This document shows positions 34,994 through 44,600 of a stretch of DNA of 64,000 nucleotides, in pieces. The stretch is from Paraspadella gotoi (taxonomy: Eukaryota > Chaetognatha), in assembly GCA_051294375.1 (NCBI GenBank), contig CM119266.1, positions 15,493,405 through 15,557,404 of the forward strand. The letters run 5' to 3'. Under the pieces are notes generated by a model. It searched no databases. It saw only the letters and a list, made by a program, of their open reading frames with translations, and was not told the DNA's origin. Position numbers and translations under genes: made by a program. Within the stretch, counting starts at the first letter, position 1; the number at the start of each line of letters is the position of its first letter.

Positions 34994-37914
34994 CCTTCCT
35001 TCTAAAGCACTAAAAAAATCCTGGACGATTTCGATTTACTTTTCACGATTTGAAGAGGAATTTCGAGGAGCCCTATCCTCGTTTCAGCTCTCATGGAAAG
35101 TGCGATGACCTTCTCTGATTGTCGACATTTTACAGCACCCGCGAGTGCGTGTGTCGGAACTCGAGAGAAAGAATAATAATATATTTACAGAGAGCGAGCA
35201 AGTCTATTAGTGAACTTTTTTTTTCCCTGAGGCGTCAAGTTGAATACAATACCTATCTTGAGATTGCTTGGTGCTTGTTGCTTGACATGTTTGAATGACA
35301 CTCGTTTGAATGGATCTTAATGTTTGATGCTAGATTTAACTGAATTTCCTTTTCTTTTCGATGCTTATCTTTAAAAATTCCATCTCCTTTTCATCCTTCA
35401 ATCTTTTCCTCCTTCATTTTCTTCCTTACCTGAACATTTTGCTCTCTTTCTTACTCCCTCTTACATCTGTTTCCCTCCTCCACCTCACTTTTCTTCTCAT
35501 CTTTTCCCTTTTTACTTTGAACTTATCTATCCCTCTTCTCATTTTTCTTTCCCGCAATCTCCCTTTCCTCCCTAGACGACGGGACGTGCTGCAGCCCCGA
35601 CAACCGCATCCGCCTCAGCAGCGAGGCGCTGGTCCTCGTCCAGATCCAGGACGTCAACAACAAGAAGCCCCACTTTCCAAACTGCACACGTTACAGCCCC
35701 ATGGTGTACGAGAACGAGCCCAGGGGCACCCACGTCATCACGGTCAGTCTTTCTTTCTTTCTCTTATTTTCTGTAGTCTTAATTTCTTTTTCTTTTTTCA
35801 TTATTTTACCGTTTATCTCGTCTTTTATTTCTGTTGATTTCTTTCTTTTTTATAATTTACTTTTTTTTTCGTTCGGATATCACACTCTTCTCTTGACTAA
35901 TTCGTTACATTTTTCGTTAATTCTTTTTTTGTATTTCAATTTAGTCTTCGCTAAATCGTTAAACGTTGTCTTCTGTTAATCGCTATTTTGTCTTCCCTCG
36001 ATCATTGGCTCAAGGTTTTCTTCTCCTTTCTTTTTCCTATTTATTCATTGTTTTTTTTTCTTTTCTTTTTTTTTCATTCTTCTTTTTCTTTTTTTCCTTT
36101 GACGTCGTTCCATCTTTTTGTGTTAAATTTCTTCGCGCTCGTTTCTTTTTTTTTCATTCTTTTGTTTACGTCCTTTGTTTTTATCTTTCCGACAAGCGAT
36201 AAAAACGTTTTGTTTTATGTTTTCATTTCGTCGATGTCTATTCTATTAAACTAATCGACGGTGTTATGTTTCAAGTATGAGTTGTTTTCTACTACTTCCT
36301 GTTTCAAACCTTTCTCATTTCGTTATTAAATAAAAAATAAATTATGTTTGCATAGTTTCTTTCTTTTTTTCTTACTTAAATTTTTTCTCAACTGTGGGGA
36401 ATTTTTAATTTCTCCTTCCACTTTACAGCGAAGTCTTTTGTTGCCGAGGAAAAAAATCTCTCGTTTCCTATTAAAAATTTAAAAAAATGAGGAAGAAAAA
36501 GTTTGATCGGCTTATAGTCACCGGCTTGCGGCGTTTTCTTGCTTTCCTTTCTCTCTTTATTTGACGTGGCGGGGATGACGCCGCCTTACGACGCCGTATT
36601 CTCGGGTTCGAGGCATCGCGCGAGAAGTATATATTTTACTAAGGTTCCCTTTGGTCTCATGAATACAAGAATAACAGCGGAAAGGTTCCCGAGTTTCTAT
36701 TCGACTCCCATTGAATTTTTTTCCCCTTGTTTTCTTTTTCACTTTTTCGTACATAACTACATTTTTACCGTGCGGTATTTCTCTCTTTCTATCTCTCCCT
36801 CTTGTTCATCTCTTTCTATCTTTCTCTTCGTCTTTTTTCTAATTCTTACATAGTCGAACATGCCTGAGTTGAAAAATTGAGAAATTCCTCGACTCATTTT
36901 CTTTCCTCCCCGCCTCCCCCCCCCCGCCCCCACCCCAAGTCGTTTGTTTACGTTTCTCCGACGGGCGGGCGAAAAAAAAAAGAAAACCAATCTGTCTCGA
37001 TGGACTCCGCGTTTATTTGTTTGTTTACATTTGTTTTATTTATCGCGCGGTCCCGAACCGATTTTTTCCAATGGGTTGACGAGACGGCGGGGAGTTAGAA
37101 AAACCGTAAATTGACTCCGATCGTATTTTCGTTGCACAACAAATTCCGTGAGTCTCGTTCCGATCCTCTTTCGTTTGATTTGTTATTTCGTGTCGTTTAC
37201 TTTCATTTTCCCGTCGTCAGGTGAAAGCCGTCGACGAAGACACGGGCGTCAACGGCGACGTTCGCTACTCGCTCCTCTCTCGGCCGGGAGACGAGAGACG
37301 CTTCGCCATCGATCCAGAGACGGGGACCATCACGACCACGCAGCCGTTGAACAGGTGAGGTTGGGTGAGGGTCGCGTGATGAGTGGTGAATGTGATGCGA
37401 GGAGAACCTCTCAGGATGAAAAACGATGAGCTTAAGAGCGGAGAACCTTGACAAAACAAGTCACAGTGATGATCGGTTGTTGTGTTTCGCTTCGGCTTTG
37501 GCGGCTTCAGTAGCTTACGTCGCTCATCTCAAACGGTATTAGCGACAATCATCGGTAATCTTTTTCCTCGCTTCTTCCGTTGGCGTCGCGACTCAACTCG
37601 TAAGCCGCTTTTTCCCTCGGCGACAAAATAACGTAATAAGTGATATAGTTATTAGGTTGATCAAACTCAATTAACTGTCTCGCGGATTCGTTGCCAAGTC
37701 GTTGCACGCGCGTGAGGGGGAAAAGATTCGTATTAACGTTAATTCGCTTCTTCGACTTTAATCGTTGTGTAATATAATCTTTTAATATTAACATTTTTTT
37801 TAATATTTCATATTATATTGTTTTCGATTTTCAGAGAAAACGAGCAAAACGTTCACGCTTACGGAATCACGATTCAAGCTGAGGATCAAGCGACGTCGAG
37901 TCAGAAACTCGCGG
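17200..37914 (+). CDS. CadN: neural cadherin (CadN-type), internal part of the gene, 13 exons
   Basis: Thirteen exons join into 542 codons without a frameshift: 17200-17289, 17689-17784, 17923-18020, 19268-19419, 19969-20118, 21656-21839, 22057-22160, 23225-23372, 34264-34366, 34440-34559, 35576-35742, 37221-37354, 37835-37914. All introns are GT-AG and phases agree at every junction. The product covers the end of one cadherin repeat, four complete repeats and part of a sixth, with calcium-binding signatures DVNDEVPVF, DVNDNVPTF, DxDSGENSE and ATDPDGDG. The DDGTCC segment and the order of repeats match arthropod neural cadherin (CadN), a type III classical cadherin mediating homophilic adhesion between neurons. 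The signal peptide, N-terminal repeats, EGF/LamG modules, transmembrane helix and catenin-binding tail are absent. The intron before exon 9 (10.9 kb) is swollen by suspect duplications. Confidence 0.85.
17689..17784 (+). CDS. CadN: cadherin exon 2 in window
   Basis: Encodes a repeat start with VFRLVATDPDTKSQIRYRL. The ATDPD motif is a cadherin calcium-binding element. Phase 1 at both ends; donor G|GTAAGT. Confidence 0.88.
17923..18020 (+). CDS. CadN: cadherin exon 3 in window
   Basis: Encodes FFVDQITGSVMTQ, the F-x-D-x-x-T-G-x-V strand typical of cadherin repeats, then YILRV. Enters in phase 1 and leaves in phase 0 at GTGAGT. Confidence 0.88.
18021..19267 (+). other. cadherin intron with CT and GA tracts
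   Basis: Intron between exons 3 and 4. It holds a 10-N gap at 18,499-18,508 whose two flanks repeat aaatttgataaagaa, (CT)n at 18,775-18,865 and (GA)n at 18,966-18,998. No exon seen. Confidence 0.7.
18775..18865 (+). repeat. (CT)n microsatellite
   Basis: About 45 CT dinucleotides inside a cadherin intron. Confidence 0.97.
19268..19419 (+). CDS. CadN: cadherin exon 4 in window
   Basis: Begins VSAEDVN and reaches the repeat boundary RPPQFF, followed by YRVHVPES, the first strand of the next repeat. Here the usual DxNDN linker is replaced by IKVGDRPPQF, as in the equivalent repeat of fly CadN, where the linker is also non-canonical. Confidence 0.88.
19969..20118 (+). CDS. CadN: cadherin exon 5 in window
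   Basis: Encodes VTVKAKSFFSRPIVYELAS and the IxxxSGEVVLLKSLDYED strand. KAKSF is shared with fly CadN. The donor AG|GTGCGG lies just before a poly-A run and a 25-N gap at 20,136. Confidence 0.87.
20136..20160. other. 25-N assembly gap
   Basis: Exactly 25 N, in the intron after cadherin exon 5. It is followed by error-rich sequence. Confidence 0.99.
20434..20637 (+). pseudogene. broken copy of cadherin exon 6
   Basis: Aligns to exon 6 (21,656-21,839) but is 20 bases longer, with several small insertions that shift the frame and introduce stops. The flanking AG and GTGAGC are still present. It is most simply a gap-filling artefact, not a real duplicated exon. Confidence 0.75.
20867..20970 (+). 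pseudogene. broken copy of cadherin exon 7
   Basis: Same length as exon 7, but compensating insertions and deletions disrupt the frame after VTATDT. Splice-site words are preserved. Its origin is the same as the broken copy of exon 6. Confidence 0.75.
21656..21839 (+). CDS. CadN: cadherin exon 6 in window
   Basis: Intact version of a segment that also occurs, broken, at 20,434-20,637. Encodes FNLIVTARENVIGGLSSTVD, the canonical linker DVNDNVPTF, and the next repeat start PDVPEDVKVGTLIIK. Starts in phase 2 and ends in phase 0. Confidence 0.88.
22057..22160 (+). CDS. CadN: cadherin exon 7 in window
   Basis: Encodes VTATDTDSGENSEIVYQL and FFSILPSGEI. The DxDSGxNxE motif is the mid-repeat calcium site. 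A broken version is at 20,867-20,970. Confidence 0.88.
22517..22541. other. 25-N assembly gap
   Basis: Exactly 25 N inside a (CCGCCA)-rich tract. The other copy of the duplication reads through this point near 21,340-21,350. Confidence 0.99.
23225..23372 (+). CDS. CadN: cadherin exon 8 in window
   Basis: Encodes RLDYE, YRFTVTARDRGHPSHTG and the linker KNRNDEAPVF. This last motif aligns with the KNKNDE linker of fly CadN, a useful diagnostic of the family. Ends in phase 0. Confidence 0.9.
23373..25750 (+). other. cadherin intron with gaps, no exon seen
   Basis: AT-rich intronic sequence with N runs at 23,746-23,991 (246 bases, within an AAAG-type repeat) and 24,169-24,352 (184 bases, within a GA repeat). 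A stretch at 23,440-23,540 (taagagtgatagaggcc) recurs at 50,050-50,140 in similar form, so it is part of a dispersed repeat. Confidence 0.55.
25780..27652 (+). repeat. error-rich direct duplicate of 32.2-33.4 kb
   Basis: Shares long stretches with 32,230-33,362 in the same orientation, for example gaaatttcttgaaacg, ctcagttagcaaattt and ccctgaaaacaattaa, but with dense indels. A further poor version of its start lies near 26,014-26,760. N gaps of exactly 25 bases sit at 25,947 and 27,653. No gene. Confidence 0.75.
29765..29848 (-). pseudogene. broken inverted copy of cadherin exon 13
   Basis: The reverse complement starts after ttttcag and reads like exon 13 (HAYG, IQAEDQA region), with indels. 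The donor end is altered. Part of the left inverted arm. Confidence 0.7.
30363..30507 (-). pseudogene. broken inverted copy of cadherin exon 12
   Basis: The reverse complement aligns with exon 12 from gtgaaagccgtcgacgaag to ttgaacag and is 11 bases longer. Insertions shift the frame. Both flanking splice-site words remain, so gene predictors could wrongly call an antisense exon. Confidence 0.8.
30791..30828 (+). other. G-rich tract with G-quadruplex potential
   Basis: Contains several runs of three or more G (ttggggtgggggcggggg, then taggcgggg). The corresponding C-rich tract is at 36,905-36,945 in the other arm, which is the better copy. Intronic. Confidence 0.4.
31936..34263 (+). other. 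single-copy spacer and direct duplicate before cadherin exon 9
   Basis: Bases 31,936-32,230 are G/T-rich with no recognised feature. Bases 32,230-33,362 duplicate 25.8-27.6 kb. After that come CT-rich DNA (33,360-33,650) and (CTTT)n (33,833-34,045). No exon is seen before 34,264. Confidence 0.55.
33833..34045 (+). repeat. (CTTT)n tract
   Basis: Imperfect CTTT/CTTTT repeat of about 210 bases in a cadherin intron. Confidence 0.9.
34264..34366 (+). CDS. CadN: cadherin exon 9 in window
   Basis: Encodes LAEDAQPGSLVTTVQATD followed by PDGDGVLFSFKG. The exon follows a 10.9-kb intron that contains the suspect duplications. Enters in phase 0 and leaves in phase 1. Confidence 0.88.
34440..34559 (+). 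CDS. CadN: cadherin exon 10 in window
   Basis: Encodes YFVIDEVSGVIRLKS and FYTLNVTAK. Only 73 bases separate it from exon 9, the shortest intron of the gene here. Phase 1 at both ends. Confidence 0.88.
34560..35575 (+). other. cadherin intron, no exon seen
   Basis: T/C-rich intron between exons 10 and 11, with a short (CT)n at 34,949-34,993. Nothing else is supported. Confidence 0.6.
35576..35742 (+). CDS. CadN: cadherin exon 11 in window
   Basis: Encodes DDGTCC, an unusual paired-cysteine motif of CadN-type cadherins. It then gives VLVQIQDVNNKKPHFPNC and YSPMVYENEPRGTHVIT. The linker reads DVNNKK in place of DVNDNK. Ends in phase 0. Confidence 0.9.
37221..37354 (+). CDS. CadN: cadherin exon 12 in window
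   Basis: Encodes VKAVDEDTGVNGDVRYSLL and FAIDPETGTITTTQPLN. An inverted, frameshifted version lies at 30,363-30,507. Ends in phase 2. Confidence 0.9.
37835..37914 (+). CDS. CadN: cadherin exon 13, last one found in window
   Basis: Encodes YGITIQAEDQATSSQKLA and leaves in phase 1 at GCGG|GTGAGT. The expected next piece (an FTVxVTDVNDNPP-like linker) was not found downstream. An inverted, altered version is at about 29,765-29,848. Confidence 0.85.
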
Positions 37915-38176
37915 GTGAGTTTGAGAATAAAAAAAGTGTTTTAATTATTACATTTTTAACTATGCAATTTTTTTCTATTGATTCTTTGTCCTTCCTGGCT
38001 GTCGTTTTTATTCTTGGGTTCAACGAAATGATGGCGGGATGTTACGACAATGATGGAATCAAACAAAAGGAAACGAACCTGAGTTATTTTGAGTTCATTT
38101 TTTTTTTTCGTTTTGAAAAATATCGGTTACCGAATCGAGTTCCCAAATTTCAAGAATTGGCGGGAGGAAAAAAACT

Positions 38177-38305
38177 AGGATGAAGCATAAAATCTGAGAT
38201 GAGGCATCGAATCTGGGATGAGGCATCGAATCTGAGATGAGGCATCGAATCTGAGACGAGGCATCGAATCTGGGATGAGGCATCGAATCTGGGATGAGGC
38301 ATCGA
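38177..38305 (+). repeat. 20-bp minisatellite
   Basis: Six to seven copies of gaggcatcgaatctgggat-like units. Only about one recognisable unit remains at the equivalent place in the left arm (29,375-29,400). Confidence 0.85.
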
Positions 38306-38506
38306 CGTCTGCGACTGAATGACCTCTCTCCGATTTCTCTTTCCTCTAAACTGCCTTCGATCTTATCTCTCGTCAATCAGTCTCCAAAGATAACCGCCCT
38401 CTCCTCTTTCCTCTTTCGGTGGTGAAAGCGAATCACCGGGTTTTTGACCTTTTCCTTCTTGGTGATTCGATATTTAGGAAGGAGGGAGATGGGAAAGAGA
38501 AGGGCT

Positions 38507-38507
38507 G

Positions 38508-38577
<70 letters not shown>

Positions 38578-38579
38578 AA
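38507..38579 (+). repeat. (GA)n microsatellite
   Basis: GA dinucleotides, interrupted near both ends. Confidence 0.95.
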
Positions 38580-38639
38580 GTTAAGGGAACATCAAAACTG
38601 TATATCGTACATTCTACCAGTTGCAACTGTCCCAGAGTT

Positions 38640-39220
38640 ATGTTAGAGGTGTGATATGACGCTCCTCCCAGAAACAAGTTATAAATACAGAGAGAGAATC
38701 ATCGGTAGTGACGGAGAGAACCTCAGCGAAAACTAAAGCTGGCTCCGCGGCGGCGGCGGCGGCGGACGCTGCGTACGCGGAATTCCTCTCGTAACTGTCG
38801 CCGGCCTCACCTGCTGGCGCCATCTTTTTCCCCTTAAAAACCTTGGCTTTTATTTTTTACCCTCTCTTTAAAAGCAGACGATGACGATGACGATGACGAC
38901 CAACCTAAAGACTCTGAGAAGACGAATAAAATGACGACGACGACGAGCCGGAGCTTCCCGCGATTCTTTTGTCTCATGTCCTTCGGTCGACGCTTCGATG
39001 ACGGGGATTCCTTTGCCAACATCCTGGACGCTGCGGCTCTCCGCCGCCGCCGCCGCCGCCGCCGCCCCCTCAGGTTTCCTGCCCCTTTGTTTGAAGTCCG
39101 CGCTCTACCCCGTTCGTTCGCAACGGCTTTCTTCTGGCGCTGCCGCCTCCGACGCTGCCGAAGCGGCCAACGCCGCCGTCTCCCGCTTTCTATCGATATT
39201 CATCGGTTTTAAATTTAATT
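38640..39220. other. GC-rich island with ambiguous coding potential
   Basis: Both strands hold open frames. On the plus strand, acceptor-like aaaagcag at 38,878 is followed by a run of Asp codons and FGRRFDDGDSFANILDAAAL; its phase would fit after cadherin exon 13, but it does not look like cadherin. On the minus strand there is a basic, then hydrophobic, peptide (KLRLVVVVILFVFSESLG) and an Ala-rich frame starting MAPAGEAG. The (CCG)n run at 39,041-39,066 makes any of these suspect. No product is assigned. Confidence 0.25.
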
Positions 39221-39659
39221 TTTTTGTCGCAGCTGAAATTTATTTTTGTGGTGAAAGTTTTTCATTTTACTTTTTGACTTTTTAGTCGCCATCCTATTCC
39301 TGTTAACCTATTTTTTATTTCTCTAGTTTTATTAGCCGATAGATTTCGCTCTTTATAAAAGTCAATCGATATACATTATGTTTTTAATTGAAATAAAATT
39401 TGAATATCCGATAATTTTTTTTTTCAATCAAAGATCGCAGCTTCAGCGTTCGACGAGAAACCACGATGTCACGTTTTCTACTGCATCTTCGCGATTACAA
39501 GTTCGAAGCTAAGAAAAAAAAACGACACTTTTTTTCATAGTCTCTTCTTTGTCCCGGAAGAAAGAGGCTGGTTCGTGAAGGATATTCTTTTCCTTATTTT
39601 CTGCTTCTGTATCTTTGTCACTATGACAACCGTTTTTTTATGTTTTTCTCTCACACCGT

Positions 39660-39684
39660 CTTTTTCTTTCTTTCTTTCTTTATT

Positions 39685-39772
<88 letters not shown>

Positions 39773-39776
39773 TCCC
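39660..39776 (+). repeat. (CTTT)n microsatellite
   Basis: Near-perfect CTTT repeat of about 115 bases. Confidence 0.97.
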
Positions 39777-40258
39777 ACTCTCTGTCTCTCTCTGTCTCTT
39801 CTCTTTACTCCCGGTGGACGTGAGTCTTTGGCCAAAACCATGGACGTCTCAGCTCCCATGGGGCGCGCCCACTTCTGGTTAAGAGACGAGCGAATTCAGA
39901 GCGCGCCTTCGCCCCGCACTGAGATCGTCTATATATCCCAACAAATTCTGTTCCACTATATTTGCAATTTAAGAAGAGAATAAACATATTTTTATTTTTA
40001 AATTCAAATACTGCTGCATTTTACCATCTTCGCCTTATCAGAAAAACCTGTAAACCTACAGAGAGAAATAGAGAGAGAGAGAGAGGAATGTAACAGACAT
40101 GGAGACAGAGTTTGAAAAAATTTAAATCTTTCAAAACACGTCGATAGAAAGAACAGGAATAAAAAGGAATAAAAAAGGTTGTAAAAGTCGTTTTTGATTC
40201 TCCAGAGAATTTTTGTCTCGCAAAAACACTCGTCTTTGATATGCAGAGAGGAGGAGCG

Positions 40259-40292
40259 GCGACTATCTCTCTTTCTTTTCTCCCTCTCTCTC

Positions 40293-40343
<51 letters not shown>

Positions 40344-40378
40344 TCTCTCTCTTCTCTCTCTCTCTCCTCTCTCCTCTT
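40259..40378 (+). repeat. (CT)n microsatellite
   Basis: Interrupted CT run. A second, similar run lies at 40,670-40,762. Confidence 0.95.
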
Positions 40379-40666
40379 TGAATTTACCCTTTTCATAAAA
40401 GGGAAATTATGAAGAAGGTACTTATTCGGGTGAGGCTCACTACGCCCCCCGTCTTCTTTCCTCTCGCTTGAATTCCACGGGTCGGAATCTCGAAGGTGGA
40501 AAATCGGAGGAAACCGGAATTCATCTCTGTCTCCCTCAACCCGACTTCTCCTGGTCCTTATCTTTGCATTGTTTTTCTAGCAGAATGTTTTGGTTTCGCC
40601 CCGCGCGTTTCGAAAGTGTTGAAATAATCGTTGAAAAAACTCGTATGGTTTCTGCAACACTTTCGA

Positions 40667-40763
<97 letters not shown>

Positions 40764-42695
40764 CGCTTCTCCCCTTTCGTTTTCCACTTGGATCTTAATG
40801 GATTTCAGCCACGTAACTCGGGGTCCTCTTGTCGGAGTCAAATGAGGGGAAAGCAACTCCTCTGTCTTCGATTTGAGAAGAATGAATTTCTTTCGGATGA
40901 AGAGAAAGCGGAATCTCAGTCTATTGCTTTTCGTTCTAGTCTTTGCTGCTCTCTTTTCCGACGCTTTCTTTTTTCAATTTTTCGCTTTTGTCTCGTCAGC
41001 CTTACCATTACTTTTTTTGTCCTTTCCATTTTTTACTAACTATCTTTTTTACTAACCTTCTGGCCATTCCGTACCTCTTGAATGTCTTGATTCACCGTCA
41101 TTTTCGCCTTTCTGTCTTTTAGCCCTTTCCCTTTTAATCATTTTTTGGGAATTTTCTGCCCTTTTTTTCATGAATCATAATTTTTTTTTTAATCTCCACC
41201 TTTCTCGTTGTGAATCCAGTGGAGATAAAACCCTAATTTTTTTTTAAGTTTTAAACCTTTGAAAAAAATTCAGAGAGACGACCGCGATTTTAAAATTCTT
41301 CCTCTCGGATTTCGGTTCGCACTTTGAAAACATGATTAACATTTCCACTCTTGACTTTTCGCTTTAACAGTTTTAAATATTTTTTTACAGCTTCAAAATA
41401 GAGAGGTTTTTGATGTATTTGCTACTGACTTAACTTACTTTCGCTCGCTAATGACTTTTGTTACCCCTGTGTTCATAATCGCTCGCTACAAATGAACAAT
41501 GAGCTCCAAAGCAGGAATCGACCTGAAAACTCAACTCCTTAGCATAACTCCCCTCCTTACAACTCCAGCGGTTACAAGCTTTAAAAATAAAATAATAAAT
41601 TGTTAAAGTTTTTTTAGTTCAGGCTCAATTTTTTCCCCCGATCCTTCTTTTACATATTGAAGGTGTTAAACGATTCGTGGTCAAGCTATGCAGCATCGTT
41701 AGATAAAAAACATTATACATAGATTTTTTTGACGAAAAAAATTAAATGACATTGAATGACATATAAATGAGCATAAATAAATCATGTCCAAAACAAAAAG
41801 GCAATCCTCTCACACGGAAAAAAACTGAGTTACCATCACTCCCTTTCCCTTTCCCTTTCCTCCCGCCGGGGCTAAAATAAGCCTTTATAAGGGAGGCCTT
41901 TGCGAATTGTTGTTCCCGAGGTCGCGGAATAATTTATTGCCCCGCCCCCGGGGGGAAACTCTGGAAGACGTCCTTGTAGACTTGCGGTATGAACTGACCC
42001 GAAAACGTCATAAACCCGCTCGAGCGAATTGGGGGCGTTGCCGGAGGGCGGCTGATTGGGTGGTTGGGGGTGTTGAAGAAAGAGATTCTTTTTACGTTTT
42101 AACCGTTGCCGTTCCGCGGCCTTTCAAACTCCATGAAGTATTAATAGCAGGAGATGACCACTGGCCAAGTTTGGGCCAACTGCAGCTGAGTTTGTTAGAA
42201 AAAGTTTTCTTTTTTCTGCTCATTTCTGCTCATTTTTTGCTGTTATTGAATGCCTTCTCAATACGATCATAGCGATAAAAATCACACAAATTTAAAAATA
42301 TATGTATATACTCTAAAAAGAGAGAAGATAGGACGGAACCGAAGGTGAGAAAGAAGCGTGGAGGAAAGGGAGGAAAGAAAAGGACAAAGAGTAAAAGAAA
42401 AAATGCTAATTAGGGACTAAAGAAAAAAGGAAGACGAAGAATAAGAGTTAAATTTCAGAAACTTAATGAGGATGAAAAAGTTTTAGTTTTTTTTTTTTTT
42501 TTTGTCAGCGAAAGCAAAAAAAAAAGAAAAAGAAATCTGATTCGAAAAAAAAAGAATGAAAAAGAAAAGAAAAAAATAGATTGTGAAAAAAAATAATTCG
42601 GCAGCGAAAAAGAGAACATTAAATTTTTTAAAAAAAAAAAGCATCTTAACTTTTAATCCACTAAAATTTCTGTCTCTCTCTAGCTCTCTCTTTTT

Positions 42696-42748
<53 letters not shown>

Positions 42749-42786
42749 ATCTTTCATCTTTACCACTCTTCATTCTTAACAATTCT

Positions 42787-42839
<53 letters not shown>

Positions 42840-43177
42840 CTCTCTCACTTTCTCATCGCAAAAGAGAGGAAGGCTGTGCGCTTTTACCTCGGCATTTGGG
42901 GTCGCTGCCGAATGAATTTTTAATGTTGCCCGAAATAAAAAATGTTTTGACGTTGAAATAGAAACGGAGAGAGACAAAGAGAGACAGAGAGAGACAAAGT
43001 CAGAGAGCGAGACGAAGAGAGAAAAAGAGAAGAGGGGTCAAAGAGAAGCCATGAGAATGAATAAGAAGCTAGAATTTGTTTGAATGAATGAATAAATGAA
43101 ATGAAATGAATGCCCAATACGACATAGCATAGAAAATAACATAATAATATGTGAATGAAAAAATGAGTAATACCTCT

Positions 43178-43878
43178 TTTTTTCTTTCCTCACATTTTAA
43201 TTTTTTTTAAATTTTTTTAGCTTAATTCCTTACATAAGTTCTGCTCCTTTCACATATTGCCGAAATTTATATACAAAAAATCCATTTCGTTCTGTTCGCA
43301 TAAAATATCGATGCAAATCTCATTATTCACAGCTCAGCACGTATAGGGTGGTTTCTTCTCAAGTCCTAAAAATCTATCTCAACTTGAGCCAGCACCTAAA
43401 ATGGCCAACCTTACTTATGCTTCACCCACTTTCACCGTCTACTTTTACGATCCACTTTTACGACGTCCTCGCGTCTTAACGACGCATTTTCGCTGCCGAG
43501 GAAGCCACTGATTTCGTCCAAGGATTTTTTTTTTTTTTCATTTTCGCTTCCTCATTGGAGGAAAAAACTCTGAGGCGCTATTTTTGGGGATAGGAGGGAT
43601 GTTTTAATCGGATTAATCCGGCAAAGGGGAACTGTGTAACTGAGGCTACGTCCTACGTTTACATTTTTAGTTGCGCCGACGGGTACTCGGGGAGAAACTT
43701 TAAAAGTCACTTTTCGGTCGGTCTGTCGGTCGGTAGATTGGTATATTCTGTCCCAAAACTTATAACTCGTCTATAATTGGTTGCTCATTTGTTAAGACCA
43801 AAAAAAACCCTCAAATCTAAGTGACTGCGAGCGCCGCATTCAGGAAATCCTAAAACTAAAAAGATGTAGTGCAAAGAA
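43178..43878 (+). repeat. first copy of a 0.7-kb duplication at a 25-N gap
   Basis: Repeated at 43,904-44,600 in the same orientation with scattered indels. Only a 25-N gap separates the copies. Includes a hairpin-ended element from 43,669. Confidence 0.9.
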
Positions 43879-43903
43879 NNNNNNNNNNNNNNNNNNNNNN
43901 NNN
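43879..43903. other. 25-N assembly gap
   Basis: Exactly 25 N between two copies of the same sequence, as expected of an overfilled gap. Confidence 0.99.
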
Positions 43904-44600
43904 TTTTTCTTTCCTCACATTTAATTTTTTTAAATTTTTTTTAGCTTAATTCCTTACATAAGTTCTGCTCCTGTTCACATATTGCCGAATTTAGATTCTT
44001 AACAAAAATCCATTCGCCGTTCGTCGATAAATATCGATGCAACCATTATTCACAGCTCAGCACGTAAGGTGTTTCCCAGTCCTAAAAATCTATCTCAACT
44101 TGAGCCAGCACCTAAAAATGGCCAACCTTACTTATGCTTCACCCACTTTCACCGTCTACTTTTACGATCCACTTTTACGACGTCCTCGCGTCTTAACGAC
44201 GCATTTTCGCTGCCGAGGAAGCCACTGATTCGTCCAGGGATTTTTTTTTTTTTTCATTTTCGCTTCCTCATTGGAGGAAAAACTCTGAGGCGCTATTTTT
44301 GGGGATAGGAGGGATGTTTTAATCGGATTAATCCGGCAAAGGGGAACTGTGTAACTGAGGCTACGTCCTACGTTTACATTTTTAGTTGCGCCGACGGGTA
44401 CTCGGGGAGAAACTTTAAAAGTCACTTTTCGGTCGGTCTGTCGGTCGGTAGATTGGTATATTCTGTCCCAAAACTTATAACTCGTCTATAATTGGTTGCT
44501 CATTTGGTAAGACAAAAAAACCCTCAAATTCTAAGTGACTGCGAGCGCCCGCATTCAGGAAATCCTAAAACTAAAAAGATGTAGTGCAAAGAAAGTGACT
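43904..44600 (+). repeat. second copy of the 0.7-kb duplication
   Basis: Matches 43,178-43,878. Ends inside the hairpin-ended element that is completed at 44,612. Confidence 0.9.

Larger units (their letters stand above)
35805..39235 (+). repeat. right arm of the large inverted duplication
   Basis: Reverse complement of 27,678-31,935. This arm carries the intact cadherin exons 12 and 13 and so is taken as the correct copy. Beyond exon 13 it also holds a 20-bp minisatellite, a (GA)n run and a GC-rich island. Confidence 0.85.
39236..43177. other. non-coding block with microsatellites
   Basis: Holds (CTTT)n at 39,660-39,776, CT tracts at 40,259-40,378, 40,670-40,762, 42,701-42,742 and 42,791-42,846, and AT-rich DNA. 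A GC-richer stretch at 41,870-42,160 has a TATA-like tttataag (41,882) and an inverted CCAAT (gattgg near 42,053), but no gene start was found next to it. Confidence 0.5.

Noticed and set aside
39840-39983. 47-codon frame starting MDVSAPMGRAHFW
   Set aside because: Non-repetitive but short, without splice partners or recognisable family; chance is the simplest explanation.
41907-42272. 121-codon frame near 42 kb
   Set aside because: No domain, no splice partner, and its end runs into Leu/Phe-rich low-complexity sequence. The region may at most be a promoter-like GC patch.
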